A stretch of DNA of 64,000 bases from Antennarius striatus. Its lineage: Eukaryota; Chordata; Actinopteri; Lophiiformes; Antennariidae. The notes below the pieces were generated by a model, which worked only from the letters and a program-made list of their open reading frames with translations, ran no database searches and had not been told where the DNA came from. The stretch is from contig NC_090784.1 in NCBI RefSeq assembly GCF_040054535.1, positions 11,336,001 through 11,400,000 of the forward strand, written 5' to 3'. Each line of letters opens with the position of its first letter. Position 1 is the first letter of the stretch. The position numbers and the translations under genes are program-made. Shown piece by piece: positions 37,158 through 63,143 of the stretch.

Positions 37158-37607
37158 TCTGGGACGGTAGATGCAGATGGATAATGTTCTGATGAACAAA
37201 CTACCCGTCTAGAGTATAAAACCAGTCGGAACTAGACTGTCAAATTTCCCCGCTCTCTTTCTGGCATAAAACGGAAACTGCAGGATGTCCGGTGTGGTGC
37301 GAAGTCAAAATAGCACCGGGTAGAAACTACAACTCAAACCAAAAATTTTATATTTGCACGTACATTTATGGTAAGATTTTTATTTTCTTTAAAATCTACT
37401 ATCATTCAGTGAAATATATGTAGAGAATTACAGCAAGTCTTGCAACGTGATGTGAGAAGATCTGATATTTTATTGTTCCTAAACACTTAATATAGGAACA
37501 ATAAAATTTCACATCTTGTTTTACCCGAGATAAATCATCAAAAAAAATCCGTGACCCACGCCGAGGGTCGAACGTTTTGAGGATGTGTAATTGTTTTTGA
37601 CATCGAA
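37158..37607. promoter_or_regulatory. Candidate bidirectional promoter of dscc1 (-) and mrpl13 (+)
   Basis: Only 450 bp separate the two divergent start codons, so both transcripts must start here or within short 5' leaders. There is no clear TATA box, as expected for housekeeping promoters. CpGs occur around 37245-37320 and 37550-37610. The sequence aaactacaactcaaac near 37324-37339 resembles part of the ZNF143/STAF consensus (ACTACAACTCCC). That resemblance is weak and unproven. Confidence 0.6.
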
Positions 37608-38607
37608 ATGTCGAGTTTCTCCAGATCTGCCCAGGTAACCATATACGTGCTTGAAACAATGTTGTTATTATATGTTAGTGTCCCATTTGTTTTCACGAAT
37701 GATGACGGTATGTATCCATTTTGCTAACGAAGGTATCTAGAGCTAGCGCGAACACAAAGGTGACAATTTAAACAGAAGTAACAAGTCGATTTCCTGCAGA
37801 AGATAGAAACCTTGTTAAAAGCTTGTTAACCGCTATTACCATGTTTTATATCCTTTTTAAATGATCACGTAGCGCCATAACACAAATTTTTCAAATTTAC
37901 AATGAATAATATCTAAATTATTTTGTATTTGTGCCTCTTTTCTGTGTTGTCAAGCATTTGAAGTTAAGTGAGAGTGCGAGTGTATGAGCGGCAGTAGTTG
38001 AGTCCAGTGGCAGCTGGCAGTGGGAGGTGTCAGCTCACTTCCCGAGGACTGTTGGGGTGCCCTTGAGCAAGGAAAAATAATATTTTTTTTCCCGAGAGGG
38101 ATTAATAGAGTACATTTACTCTTTTGATTCTTGTTCAAGAATCAGAATTGATTTTAACTATTTCAGAGGTATGAATGACTTAGACACTTCTACGAACTTG
38201 TGGTGTGTCAAAGGTGTCCTGTGTTCTGTGTTGAGTCAATTGCTTGTGTTCAGTCAGTGGGCAGTTTAATTAACACATATTTTGCTTATTTTCTCACTAT
38301 TTTTTGGTTTTGAAATGTGAGTTCCATTTTGAGTGAATTTCTTTTGGATTTTATGTGAACGTGATTATCTCGTAATTTGGCTTTTGTGAGTTAACAAACA
38401 TTTTTGTGAGGAACAATATGAGCTACAAAGGAAGGGAATACAAATGTTCCCTGAAGTTCCAGTGTTGTGGATGATGGAGGAAAAGATGTTGCAATTAACA
38501 CCAATGATTACGTTGTTGTTATCCAAAGAACATGAGCAGGACCATGAAAGTGTGGCAGTTTGAGTTCATGCATTTCACATTTCTCCACAATTGCATGTCT
38601 TTAGGCC

Positions 38608-38672
<65 letters not shown>

Positions 38673-41600
38673 CAGTTTCAAATGTTTGTGTGGAAAAAAA
38701 GAATTAGGAGTTAATGAAGTTGTTCATGTCCTTCTTCTGATGACATTTCATTAAGTTTATTTGACCCAAAGCTTCTCTCGTTCTCCTTTCAGCAATGGGC
38801 GACATTTGCTCGTTCCTGGTTCCTGATTGATGCCAGGATGCAGCCCCCTGGGAAGATCGCGGCCATGTGTTCTGTTAGATTACAGGGGAAACACAAACCT
38901 ATATACCATGCATTGAGTGAGTCAGTTCTGCTTGAGAACTTACCATGAACGCAGAGTCATGAGTAATTTTATGATTAAAATATACTATTAATGTTCTTTT
39001 TCTTTAATTATTAAACAACATCTTCGGCTTTGTTTCATGTTGCTGTTGTTGTACCGCAGAAAATGCCCACAAGATGGTAGTAGGTTGGTAGGTTTATGAA
39101 TGGTTTAATTTCTTTCTTACAAATTTAGGTTAAATTGCCTACAATTCTTTCCTACATTTTCTTTTTTTATTCATAATTGGTCTACCAAATAGAATGCTAT
39201 ATTTTTTTGATGTTATCATAGGCGGAACAGTGGTGTCTGTACTTGTCTGTGTTCCTTGTGATCAGCTTTATCATTGCGCTGTAGTCTGAAAATAAACATC
39301 TCATTCCTCTTATCAGGTGACTGTGGTGACCATGTGGTTGTAATAAACAGCAAACACATAGCTTTCTCAGGAAACAAATGGGAGCAGAAAGTCTACTCAT
39401 CACATACAGGGTAAGCACATGCCACTGATATATTACCAGTCTCTTTTTCTTCTCTTTATGGTTTAGTGGCCTCTTGTCACATTTTATGAGAAGGAATGAC
39501 CCACTAGTGTACCTGCAATCAATAAAGCTTTGTAGTCCTTTAGAAATGTGTTACATTTTTGTTCTGGGCTTCCAGATTTGTGACATACTGTTTGGAATGT
39601 ATAAGGATGGTTGCTAAATCTAAATGGTCGTATGTAATACAGCACTATGGACACACTGAGGCCTGCATTAGACACTCCTATGTCCTTTAACTGTTTGGTA
39701 GTGTTATTTAAGAGATTTTATGTCTCTTTAGCTCAGAAAAAAAAGTGCTTTTAATTTCTGTCATCAAAAATGTTTTGAATAAATGTCTATTATTTTTTTC
39801 TTTGTAATTATATTGAATAGCTGAAAACTGAATTCAAAGTTATTTATAAAAACACTTGGCTTAAATATCATCTGATAGTTGTTGGTAGAAGAGTTTTTTT
39901 ATGCACAATAAGTTTTGATCTCTTTTTTTTCTTGAAGTTATCCGGGTGGATTCAAACAAGTCACAGCTGCCCAGCTGCACCACAAAGATCCTAAAGCTGT
40001 AAGTGTCTTCGGTCGAATGTTGTTGTTTTTTAAAAATTATTACTACTAAAAGGGAATTCTAAAATTTAAAATAATCCACTGCCACCATGGGTTCTAACAA
40101 TATTTAGCCCACATTCTTGGAGGTTATTCTATGTTCCATGTTTTTCACAGAGAAGATGTTTCCTAATTTGGAATTTATCCCCTATGAAGGTTAATGTGAG
40201 ATGCAGAGACCAGGGAATAATCAGCAGCGGATGTGTGCTTGTGATGGTGGAGCTCTCTCTGTCGTGAATGTCATTTCAAGTCTTGATGTGTCCTACACAT
40301 TACCGGACTTCTGTTGTACAAAGAAAGAAGAATGAAAATTTTTTTAATTTTGAAGAATAGTTCTAAACACATAAAACATACTTACATATGACAGAAAGAT
40401 AATTTCTTACGGAGACTTGTTTCTTGTGATTGTTTATCCAACCTTTTTTCTCAGTATAATCCTTGTTAATCATTTTGCATTAAGTGTTTTCATACAAATG
40501 AGAGGACAATGCGGTGTTTGACCTGAAAAGTAACCTCTTAGGTCAGGATTTGAAAGGACCAAGAATATTGAGAACCATTTAATATGAGCACTATATGTTT
40601 AGGCTTTGTGGATTTTTTAGTGTATTATTTGTGCACTCATGAAACACTGTCAACTGCTGTTGTCATGAAGCTGAAACCCGTACAAGTTTCAGAACTGTAC
40701 TTTGCAACCCAAGACTGTCATTTGCTGTGCTTTGTACAGGCTTCAGTACAGCTGGTGGCCACAGACGTGTGTCCTGATGGTGCTTTAGTTAAAATGACGC
40801 TTGCAGGGTTGACGAGCAGAGCGAGAGAGAGAGTTGACAGATGAACAATTTGTTAGCAATGTCTGTCCAAATTCTCTCTCCAGTATGTCTGTCCAACGTC
40901 TCAGCCCTGTTAGTCTTTCCAAGTCAAACCCACATTTCTGCAACCAGCCTTGTGTTGAAATACAAATTCGAAAATAAATTAAAACAAGTACCGGTATGTA
41001 ATCTTGCTTTAGTTTAGACCTTTTTTTTTTCTAAATGTTAACCCTTACATTCTCCTTCTTTCCAGATTGTAAAGTTAGCAGTGTACGGCATGCTTCCCAG
41101 GAATCTGCTCCGCCGCACTATGATGCAGCGATTACACATTTTTTCAGAAGACGTAAGTCAGATTTCTCCTCATCTCTACAAGCGGATGAGTCTTCAGACC
41201 AACATTTTTACACCTTAATCATCCCAGCTTGTACAAAGCAAGTTTTATTTGGACAGCACTCAGTAGTCCTGCTTGTGCAGCTGTAGTTGTAGTGCCTTCA
41301 TGTACAAACATGCATTGTGTATGACCACAACCTCCAAGATACGTCCCAGACCTAGTAACTGCCAACTGCACATGTTGGGGGTTTCAAATGCAGGTCTGTA
41401 CTAGAAAACAAACAAAAGAATGACATTATCTAAGTCGATGGGATCTCTCTGGAAATGAACCATGACAAAATGACAAATCTTGATGCACGTGAAATATACA
41501 TATAATTTCCTAATTAATCTTTGCTTTGGAGTATCAAATACAGGATTTGCCAACATTGCAGCTCAGTGAAATTTGAATAATATTTGTTTATATTTTCATG

Positions 41601-44600
41601 TTGTGTACAAAAAGGTGTATTAAATAAGCGATCTAGCTGCCAGTAAAATAAGGTAGGAGAAAAAATTTGCTCATTTCCTTTTAGTCTGTTATTTTCTTTA
41701 GTTTCTAGTTTAGATCTTGGATAAAAGGTTTCCAGTGCACCTTTATCCAAATGAGGACTGAAATGTTCATGCATAGTCATGCCCATATGGGATCCTTATG
41801 AATTGCATTCAGACCAACCATCCTGATGTTCACTGCTGCATAAACATTCAATTTCTGTTGTCATTATTGGGCATTTTAACAGCAGCACTAATGGTCACTG
41901 TTTGTCCTTGGCAGTTCTGCAGGGTCTCTGCCAACAACAATAATGCTGTATTTTCTTTTATTTCTTTGGAGATTCTGTTTCCTCTTGATTCCTAATAGCA
42001 AACTTGGTATTACAGTCAATGCAGAGCACTGTCAGCACTTTAGCCGGCATTAAGTTGTTATAGTTTTAAATGGTATTAAACCATAAAACACATCAAAGCT
42101 TCTGAAATGAAGTGAAACTAAGAAGTGCTTCAAAGGCTCTTCATTGACCTTCTACACTTTCCAGCATAATAACTGGATGTAACTCCACTCCACTGATGTA
42201 CATTAAAAAAATTTAAAAAAAAATTAACGATGAAGTCACCTGACTTTCAGTTTGGCTCTAACTTGATATCAAGCAGCAGCCTTGGTAATGAGCAGTGTGC
42301 ATCCCTGATTACAAACAGATGGGCTTCCTGGGTTCAGCAAATGTTTGCAGTCCCCGTCTCCAGTTCTGAGCAAAATGATTTTGAGAGTTTGATGTGTTTT
42401 CATCGCTATGTTTGTCTTTAAGTTGGAACTATATGCTAGTTTTTACATAAATCCTGTGGCTCACATCCACCTGTAATGAGCATTAATGATAATGGCTGTC
42501 TGACCAGGAGAGTCTTTGAGCCAAATATCTGAACTACTTTAGTGGTGTAAGAGGAACATTTTTTTACTCTTGCCTGCTTCATCATCTCACCTCTTTTCAA
42601 TTATCATTCCCCTCTTGGTTTATCGTATTTTTCCTGAATGTCTTGTCCTGCCTACATTTTTGATTTCCAATGTCTGCTCCGTTTCTTCTGCTAGGAGCTG
42701 CCAGACGCTATCCGAGAAAACCTGACAGAGGAGCTACGTCAGCCCAGAGAAATACCCAGGAAACTTAGCGAGTACACGCAGGAGGAGATCGACGCCTTCC
42801 CCCAGCTGTGGACACCGTAAGTAGAAACATGTACAGACACTGTCTATAAACACACACACACACAGAACCAAGGCATCCCGCAACACCCCTGAATTCTAAA
42901 TTTTACCCTGACTTACTTGCATAGGTCAAAGATCAAAGCTAGTGCTACACTGGCCTTCTCCCTCGTCTTTCTATCTTATCCGGTACCCTGTCATAGTCAT
43001 AGTCCACTTTATTGTCAAATGTACCATATATGAGTGTACAAAAGTTGAAATTTGACCTTGACCTACTTTTTCAAGGTCATCATCTCATTTTCATCCCCTT
43101 TGCTGCGGGATTAATGTGCTTTTTGTTTCATCTTCATCTTCATTTTTGTTTCATCTTTCTATCTGCAACGGTTACGGAGATATTTGGTGGAAAAACGAAC
43201 GAGTGGACGAACACACGTCCATTCAATTACGTCCCCTGTGTTTAAGCGACACTGTGTTGGGAATTCTGATAGCTGACCTCAGCTATAAAAGCTGTCTACA
43301 GTTTGCATGCTGTAGTTGCTAAAAAGAAATGCATGACAGAATAAATCTCTTACAGAGAAAATATACTTCAATGACCATTTTTATGTTTATGATGAAATTC
43401 CCGCCCTGTTTCTTCCAGGTAAATGGATTTTTTTAGTTCCCAGAGTGTTTTATAAGTGTCTCACTTGGGGAATAATAAATTTACCTGTTGGAAGAGCTGT
43501 CAGACTTTTGTCTCGCACTGAAGAGAAACTACCAGAAGGGGGCGACGTTTATCTGATCACTGTCACACAGTACTGCTCATTTACTAATCCTAGAACAGAC
43601 TGTTTCCTGAGGTAGCATTGATTGCTTGTAATTGCTTGTTTTATCTTGAAAAAGGGAAAGAACACTGTTGGTGTCCAGCAGGTAGTGCAGTGTTCACCAG
43701 AACAGATTGCATCATTCCATGTTACATTGTGTGTTTACATAGATAAAAATTATTGTAATGCTTTCTATATTCCAAACTGACACTTTTTTTACACAGGAAC
43801 AAATATAAAATATTTAATTTATATTAAATGTGATTTTTTTTATACCATTGACATCCAAGTAACTTTAGTGTTAATGCTTGTTGGCTCAAACCAAGAGGTG
43901 TCATCAGTAACTGTCATTATGCACATAGAACCCTCTAAGGTAGAATACTGTTGATACTACTCCTGCATGAAGTCTGTTACAGGAAGACAAAAAAATCTGA
44001 CTTTCATTTTATGGAGCTAGTTTCTGTGTTTTCATGTATAGAAAAGCTCTTTGTGTGTTTTTCTCTGTGAGGTTTGCTGTTTTTCTCTGACAGCCTCAAC
44101 CGTTACCTTGGACAGGATTTTGAAACACCGTTGTTCATTATGCTGTTCTCAAACAACCCTGAGTGGTATCGCAATTCATCAAATGACTCATCTCATACTC
44201 TTTGGACGTGTCCATAGTTCTTTATTTACCAGAACTTTTTATGTTTCAGTTTAGTTTGGATTTAGGTGCCGAGCCAAGACACTGCCTCCTAATCAGTGAG
44301 GAGGGAGTTAGAGGAGGGGAGTGGGAGGGAGAGAGAGAGGGAGGGAGTGAAATGGAAGGACAGGGAGAGAAAGAGCATCTGTTTTTCCCAATAATCATAT
44401 TCATGGTTTCTGAGTGAAGTGCTTTCCGGTTGGAGATTAGCCTGACATTGTGACCCACGGTTTCTGTCATAATTTCATCCTGTTTCATTCTTCTGGCCTG
44501 ACCTGTGGTGTACATTATTCAGGGAGCATTCTATCTTCCTCCTGCTCAGCAATAGCTTCAGTGTCAATCAGTCCATCCGGTCACCTGATCATCTGTCGGG

Positions 44601-46327
44601 TAGATGTTGATCCAGGTCAGGGTTGCTCCTCGTCATCCACAGCAACAGTGACTCATCATCAGCTAAGTGCGCTGTTTGCCGTTGTCATAGCAGTCAAATA
44701 AGCTAGCAAAAAATATGTGGTACTTAAAGATAGTTTAGCTTGTTGCTCAATGTTTAGCTGCATCTCTCTAATATACTGTATTGTTCATTCAATAAACCCT
44801 GACTCTCCAGGTCATTGTTAGCATTGCCATTTTCCAGTTAACTAGCCAGTTAGCAAAATTATTGTGAAGCATCCTGACAATGTCAGTATGTGATCGACAG
44901 TACATGTATTATTATGGAGTCATTTTGCAGGTATATTTAGAAGTATTGATTAGCTGTACAGTAAAGTAAATATCAGTACCACAATAGGACAGCACAATTT
45001 GTAAAGTCAAATCAATTAGAAAAAATACCTTACCGGTTAGCTTTCATGCTTCTTTGGTTTTGGTTTTATTTGTAAAGGTTTTAAGAAATCAACTCTTGGA
45101 TTATCATCCTCCAATCTAATATGCTTGAGATCGGTTTAGAATATTGTAAGTGTTTTAATGTCAACCTTAAAAACCTGAACAGCATTTGTTTCTCTTAACC
45201 GTTTCAGTTTTCCTGGAAAAAGCACATGTTGACATTTCTAAATGTTATTTCACTGCTGTGATCCTGATTTACATGGAGCGTAGTTTTTGAGTAGCAGAAG
45301 AGATCCAGGCTCTCAGAGAAACCTTTAGAAGTGTGTGATGGAGAAATAGTTTTTAAATCCGTTCGGTATTGATCAGGCGCACTGCAGCCATCATCTGGAC
45401 AAGGTGCTGGATTGTGATCCTTTGAGGCTGTCTTAGTGTATGTAGATGAAAAGTTTATTATACAATTAAATTATGATATACTGTATGTTATGCTATTTTG
45501 ACTGAGTTTTTTTAAATGAGAATATAGAGGATTTAGGCATATTGCACTATTGTCATCCTCTCATCATGAATTAATTTTAACAGTTCTTCCCTCTATAAAT
45601 CACACAAAAATATGGTGAGTTAAAAATGGTCCAGTGGTTTTTCACTTACTGGTTCTCCTCAGCCAGTCGTTGTGTGTGCTCTGGCCTGTCACCGGGTGGT
45701 ATTCATCCAGGTTCAGTCTTCTTTTATTTATTTATATGTGTGAGTGCACGTATGTACACACACGCGCGCGCGCACACACACACACACATTCACACACACA
45801 CACACACACATGTATATGTGTGTGAACATGGTGTTAAGGTCTTCCAGGGTGATTTGGTCATTGCCCTTTATTAAAATTCATCGTTAATATTCTGGACCGG
45901 CAAAGATTACTTGGGAATATGTGGTGATTTCTCTGCCTGGTCAGACAGCACACACACAACACACACAGGCAGACACCGCCTAGACAGAAAATCAACAACA
46001 TAAACATACTGCTGCGGAGCTATTACAACTGATAACATTTTTTTAATGTGGTATCAAAACCAATACAGCAAGCCCTGATAATATCTGTCAGCAGCAATCT
46101 CTACGTAAAATGAAAGGGGAAAAACACTAAAAGGATTCAGGGTGGGTTCTCATTTTGCAGAGAAAAACGATAAGATCTTTTTTTGTTTCTCATCCGTCAT
46201 GTTGTTCTGTTTTTTTCCACATGAATTGATTCCCTTTTCCTTTTCCAGACTTTAACCCCCCCCCCCCCTATACTAATGTGTTGCTTTGTGTTTTCTCCAC
46301 AGACCTGAAGACTTAAGGATCAAATGA
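37608..46327 (+). CDS. mrpl13: Mitochondrial ribosomal protein L13 (uL13m)
   Basis: Seven coding exons: 37608-37634, 38793-38916, 39317-39410, 39938-39998, 41066-41152, 42695-42816 and 46303-46327. All have GT-AG introns and consistent phases, giving 179 residues; human has 178. The start [16 protein letters not shown] matches the human N-terminus closely. Other signature blocks are [75 protein letters not shown] and [20 protein letters not shown]. It is a structural protein of the large mitoribosomal subunit, encoded in the nucleus and imported. The final exon holds only 25 coding bases after a 3.5-kb intron. It is divergent to dscc1 and convergent with col14a1. Confidence 0.97.
37990..38110 (+). 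mobile_element. SINE fragment in mrpl13 intron 1
   Basis: Only part of the SINE body is present: ctggcagtgggaggtgtcag, then a block near ttggggtgcccttgagcaag, and a tail resembling cccgagagggattaatagag. It matches the middle and end of the copy at 25184-25446. The tRNA-like head is missing or too decayed to see. Confidence 0.6.
38610..38671. repeat. (GT)n microsatellite in mrpl13 intron 1
   Basis: An uninterrupted run of about 30 GT units, 120 bp upstream of mrpl13 exon 2. The open frame of alternating Cys-Val is meaningless. Confidence 0.95.
43000..43245 (-). repeat. Dispersed repeat, copy 2
   Basis: This is the reverse-strand relative of 1690-2060. Read on the minus strand, it has accaaatatctccgtaaccg, gcagatagaaagatgaaac, gggatgaaaatgagatgatg and aggtcaaatttcaacttttg. 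Its end near 43000-43020 carries a ccactttattgtcaaat tail, suggesting a retroelement. The family name is unknown to me. Confidence 0.6.
45756..45810. repeat. CA/CG microsatellite
   Basis: Runs of CA interrupted by a (CG)4-5 block, which has alternating purine-pyrimidine character. It lies within the last intron of mrpl13. No function is implied by the sequence. Confidence 0.9.
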
Positions 46328-46912
46328 AATCAACGTCGTGCCCGACATCACTGAAACTGAAGCGCTTCACATTAATACTACACTGAAAAAAATCTTTCTG
46401 TACGACTTATTCATAATATTGAGTGTAAAACAATGAGATATTCTGCTAGTATTGACATCAAGGCTAGACGGGAGAGGTAATGGTACCAGCATCATCAACA
46501 CAAACTCATTTTACTCCATACACAACATGCCATAATGTAATAGCCTCGCCATCAGTTATATTACCCCTGACCGGCTTTATACAGCAACAGCTCCAGACTC
46601 AACCACCGACTGGAGAAAATCAGATTCTGTGGCTTTTCTGATAATACAACTATGACATGATCAGATCCAGCTCACAGAAGAAAAAAAAAAATCACATCTT
46701 TGAAGGCTGAAACCTCCTTCTAAAGGTTTGCTGGTTCACCACAGCCCAAATGTGTGTGCTCCTACAATGTTCAGGCCAGTCTAGTGGTTTCAGTAGAAAT
46801 ACTAACTTTTGGTCTGTAAATCCTGAGCAGCTCTTTTTTTCGTTATGAATTCTGTCATTGTGGTTTCAGTGTGAATCAGTTTAGTAAAATTTAATAGGCC
46901 AATAAGGAATTT

Positions 46913-46918
46913 AATAAA
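46913..46918 (+). terminator. mrpl13: Candidate poly(A) signal of mrpl13
   Basis: AATAAA 590 bp after the mrpl13 stop, followed by a T/GT-rich stretch (tgctcttcttg, gtgttttatttg) suitable as a downstream element. Confidence 0.55.
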
Positions 46919-47025
46919 CCTGCTCTTCTTGAATAGTGTTTTATTTGAATGGTTTTATTTGAAAGATTGGCAATTTCTTCAGAAAACAAGTGACTTCAAA
47001 TACAATTATATAATGTCAATACAGA

Positions 47026-47031
47026 TTTATT
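47026..47031 (-). terminator. col14a1: Candidate poly(A) signal of col14a1
   Basis: On the minus strand AATAAA lies about 1.05 kb after the col14a1 stop codon, within an AT-rich context. Other hexamers nearer the stop are possible. Confidence 0.45.
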
Positions 47032-48078
47032 GATTACAAAAGCAAACAAAATAAATAAGTTCATATTTTACTAAGGGCCGTGGTGGTGAGACATATAACT
47101 TAAGACTGATTTAATCTTAGAACCTTACATCTCAAACCAGGACCAGCTCACATCTTAACTTTCATTACTTTAGTGCTTGTGTTTTGCAGACTACAGTGCA
47201 TCAGGGCTACAGCTTAACTGGTTCCAGGTCTCAGATCTCTTCTCTAAGAAGTCCAGGGTTCTACTAGTGTAAAATGGCTTCTACTGTGAGCAGGCCTGTT
47301 TTTGCATAACAAAAACAAACCAAGACTGTGGCAACAACACAGACATGTCGTCTTAATTTAACAGCTGTCTGAGTATTAAATCCCCAAACAGACGATCTCT
47401 GAATCAACAGAATGAAACGTCTATAAACAATGTAATGACAGCCAGATTTCCTTAGAATTAACATAATTTTAAAAAGCATCACATTTGATTGTGTTCCACA
47501 GTGTTATGGTAAAAATATACTGAAATTAATACATCTGCTTATGCAGTCAATGGAGCGGGATTAACTCCCAACAATGGCAAAATCAGCATAATACTCTACA
47601 TGGAAAATAACTTCCAAAGCATTTCAATAATTCTTTACACACTGAAAAAAGGCGGGAGATGCAGACTCTTCACAATTTGAATCGCAAAAGTATTTAGTTG
47701 CACACAAATAAAACAAGCTGCACATGTCCAGTTACTTAGTGGTTGGCCCAAAGGAGACATGCAGCCTCACATTAAAAGAAGAGTTGTGAGATGACGATAG
47801 TAACTTTGCAATACCACTGGACAATGCTAACATGGATCAGGCACTTTTTGGACCCTCCTTTTACAGAGATATACAAGAGTCCACAGACCTATTTACATTT
47901 TTTCACTTGGTGGAAAAAGAAAACTCACTGGAGAGATATGAAGGGAGTTCTCGCCACAGTCTGAGGTTGGTGATGGGGATGATATGTGTGTATGTCAGTC
48001 TCATTTGTGTCCTTTTGTATATATCTGACTGTGTGTGTCGTGTTGGGCTCAAGCACTTTAGGTGAGTCCATCCTTTGT

Positions 48079-60762
<12,684 letters not shown>

Positions 60763-60869
60763 CTGAGAGGTGCAGAAAGGCAGATCTAGTCAGTAAATTA
60801 AAGATCGGGGAACTTTCATATTTGTGGACTGAACTTTGTTCTGTATGCCCTTCTTATGGCTTGTGGATG

Positions 60870-60930
60870 TAGAGTAGAGTATAACTTTATTTATCCCTTA
60901 AGGAGGTTCCGTCAGGGAAATTAATTTGTC
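60870..60930 (-). mobile_element. 3' tail of a LINE/SINE, minus strand
   Basis: On the minus strand it reads aatttccctgacggaacctc, then aagggataaataaagtta and an actct-type tail. This is the general form of the fish retroelement 3' ends seen elsewhere in the window. Only the end is present. Confidence 0.5.
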
Positions 60931-62772
60931 TCTAGACTAAAGCAACATTGACATATTTTAACAAACCAAACTCAGCAGCTGCTTCATCTCCTTTGCTCCA
61001 GAACAGATCCTTTAGCTCAACCCATAGATCCCTTAATGCTTGGTTTGAGTTTTCCCTTTTAGTGTCTCTCTCATGATACTGTCGTTTGGGGAGAAGACGT
61101 TCTAATGTCTCTCATATAACATGGTATAATGTAATATGATGAGAACTCAGTTTTTATGGGTCATTAGAATTGAACAAATGTATCGTTGTTAATGTTTTGG
61201 AAGCTGAGCTCATAACAGCAGCATACTTGGTTCAGCTAATGATTTCATTAGAGTTTGGATATATTTTGTGGTCAATGCCTGACCCCGAGGCCCTTTCAAC
61301 ATGCACACTTTTTACATTCATTTGGTATTCAAAATAATTGAACAAACACGTTTGCAGCTGGAAAATTCCATTTGAATGTTGCCTGAAGCCAGAACAACAA
61401 TGCAGAAAGTCTACATGAAGGTTATTGTATGACTAAACAGCCTTGAAATCAAATATGCAGAAACGTGACTGATGACTGTTGGATAGATGGTTAGAAACTG
61501 TTTCGTGAATACATGAATGCTTTGTCTTTAAAAGGTATTTAGTCTGGTAAATCAAAGTTTTACTGCTTTTAGTAACTGCACTGATGCAACAACAAATCTG
61601 GGACTAAATCACTTCTATACAATCTTCAATGTAATGTAAATCTTTAATCTTCAACTACGATCAATACAGTATATTGTTTAAATACTCCAAGAATTAAATA
61701 TTGGTGCATCACATCTTGGAATAATGATTTCGCAACTGAACCATTGGATGTGGCTTGGATGTGTTTGTTTTCAGCCTTGCTTGTTCAGCAAGGGTATTCA
61801 GATTAATCTGTGAGCGTGTTGGGATCATCACAAACAAAGAACGATTTATTTTGGTCAAACTTCCGCTACTAAACCTGGCCTTTTTTATTTTAAATTTGCT
61901 TGGTCACAAAACGTAAGTGTTGATGAGAACTGTCTCTCCTCCATGCTGGAGAAATTACATGTCATTGTTATGAATCTATTATATATGAAGTTGTCAACTA
62001 CAATGGTGTATGTGAATCTGTAGATTCATGTGCATGACAGTAGTGCCGGCTTGTTTTTATCAGGCTGTCTCTTTGGTTGAAAGAAGAATATTACAAAAAT
62101 AGGGTGAAAAGAAAAAAAAAGACAAAATAAATATTTATAGCTCACTCTGATTCCTTTCACTGTGATATGGAAAAATAAAGCACCCACGCAACAGATACTA
62201 TTGTTTAACTGTACACGTGATGCAGTGCAGCCTCGTTGAGCTTTCACTCTTTTTGAGACAACCAAGTATTGCACTTTTGGAAGAGTGCAATACTTTAAAG
62301 TTAAATATCAATTGACATGGGCTCTGCTTCCTTGATGTACACATTAGTGGAAAAAAAGGATACTTATTAGTGGTCAGTTGTCTGAACTCTTTCTGTTTCA
62401 CTGTAAAATGACCGGTGAAAGAAGAAATCACTATTTCTTTGACAACCTCTTGTTAACTGGGTCTTATTATGATTTGCTGTGCTCCTTCCATACAGCTTCC
62501 AGTGCATCCATTAAAACACTCAGACTGAACAGCAGGGAGTGATGATGCAGAGCAAAAGCAATAAGTCAAAATGTTTTATGTGGTGTATAAAAAACGCACA
62601 ATTATATGTGTGTCTTCAACCAACCTCTAGCAGTTCTATCGATCTGTCTGTCTGTCCGTCCATCCATCTATCTATCTATTCTTTCTCTCCTAAAATTCTA
62701 ATTCACTAGAATGGACTGCAAAGTCTTTCTGTCTCGTAGTCTCAGCAACATACAACAATAATAATACACAAC

Positions 62773-62798
62773 TTCTTCTTCTTTTCCTTTCGGCTTTT
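62773..62798 (-). mobile_element. 26-bp extreme 5'-truncated LINE insertion with target duplication
   Basis: On the minus strand the insert reads aaaagccgaaaggaaaagaa followed by gaagaa. This equals the last bases of the LINE at 33443-36891 (gaaaagccgaaaggaaaaga near 36864-36883). It lies between two perfect copies of taataatacacaac (62759-62772 and 62798-62811, sharing one ambiguous T). The combination shows target-primed insertion that stopped after about 26 bases. Confidence 0.85.
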
Positions 62799-63143
62799 AA
62801 TAATACACAACAATCTGTAATATTTTAATACAGTGGGGTTGTAGGAGGGTTGTGGTGGTTCTGGAGGACGTCAGTTTACAGCAGCTAAACGTGTACCCTG
62901 CTTAGTTACTTTACATGACTATACTCCATAATTACATAAGTAAAAACAAACTATACACTATGAGTACAGTATAGTTATGTCATCTTGTTCTTCTTCTGGC
63001 AAAAAGGAGTTTATAAAGTGGGAAGTGTTATTTTATAACTCAAACTGTGAGATGTTTGAATATAAAATTAAGTTTTTCTCATTAAAAATCCCTTCAATAG
63101 TCCCTTTACACCTGCAAGGACCTCACCTAGAAAACTGCACAGT

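Larger units (their letters stand above)
42817..46302 (+). other. mrpl13: mrpl13 last intron, no gene seen
   Basis: This 3.5-kb intron precedes the tiny final exon. It holds a dispersed repeat (about 43000-43245), a purine-rich GGGA/GAGA tract near 44300-44380 and a CA/CG microsatellite (45756-45810). No exon or RNA gene was recognised. Confidence 0.6.
46328..48078. other. Convergent 3' UTRs of mrpl13 and col14a1
   Basis: The plus-strand mrpl13 3' UTR probably runs to the AATAAA at 46913. The minus-strand col14a1 3' UTR probably runs from 48078 down to the AATAAA at 47031-47026. About 100 bp lies between the two signals. No other gene was recognised. Confidence 0.55.

Noticed and set aside
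44246-44515. 89-codon minus-strand open frame rich in Ser/Pro
   Set aside because: It comes from the purine-rich GGGA/GAGA tract read in reverse.
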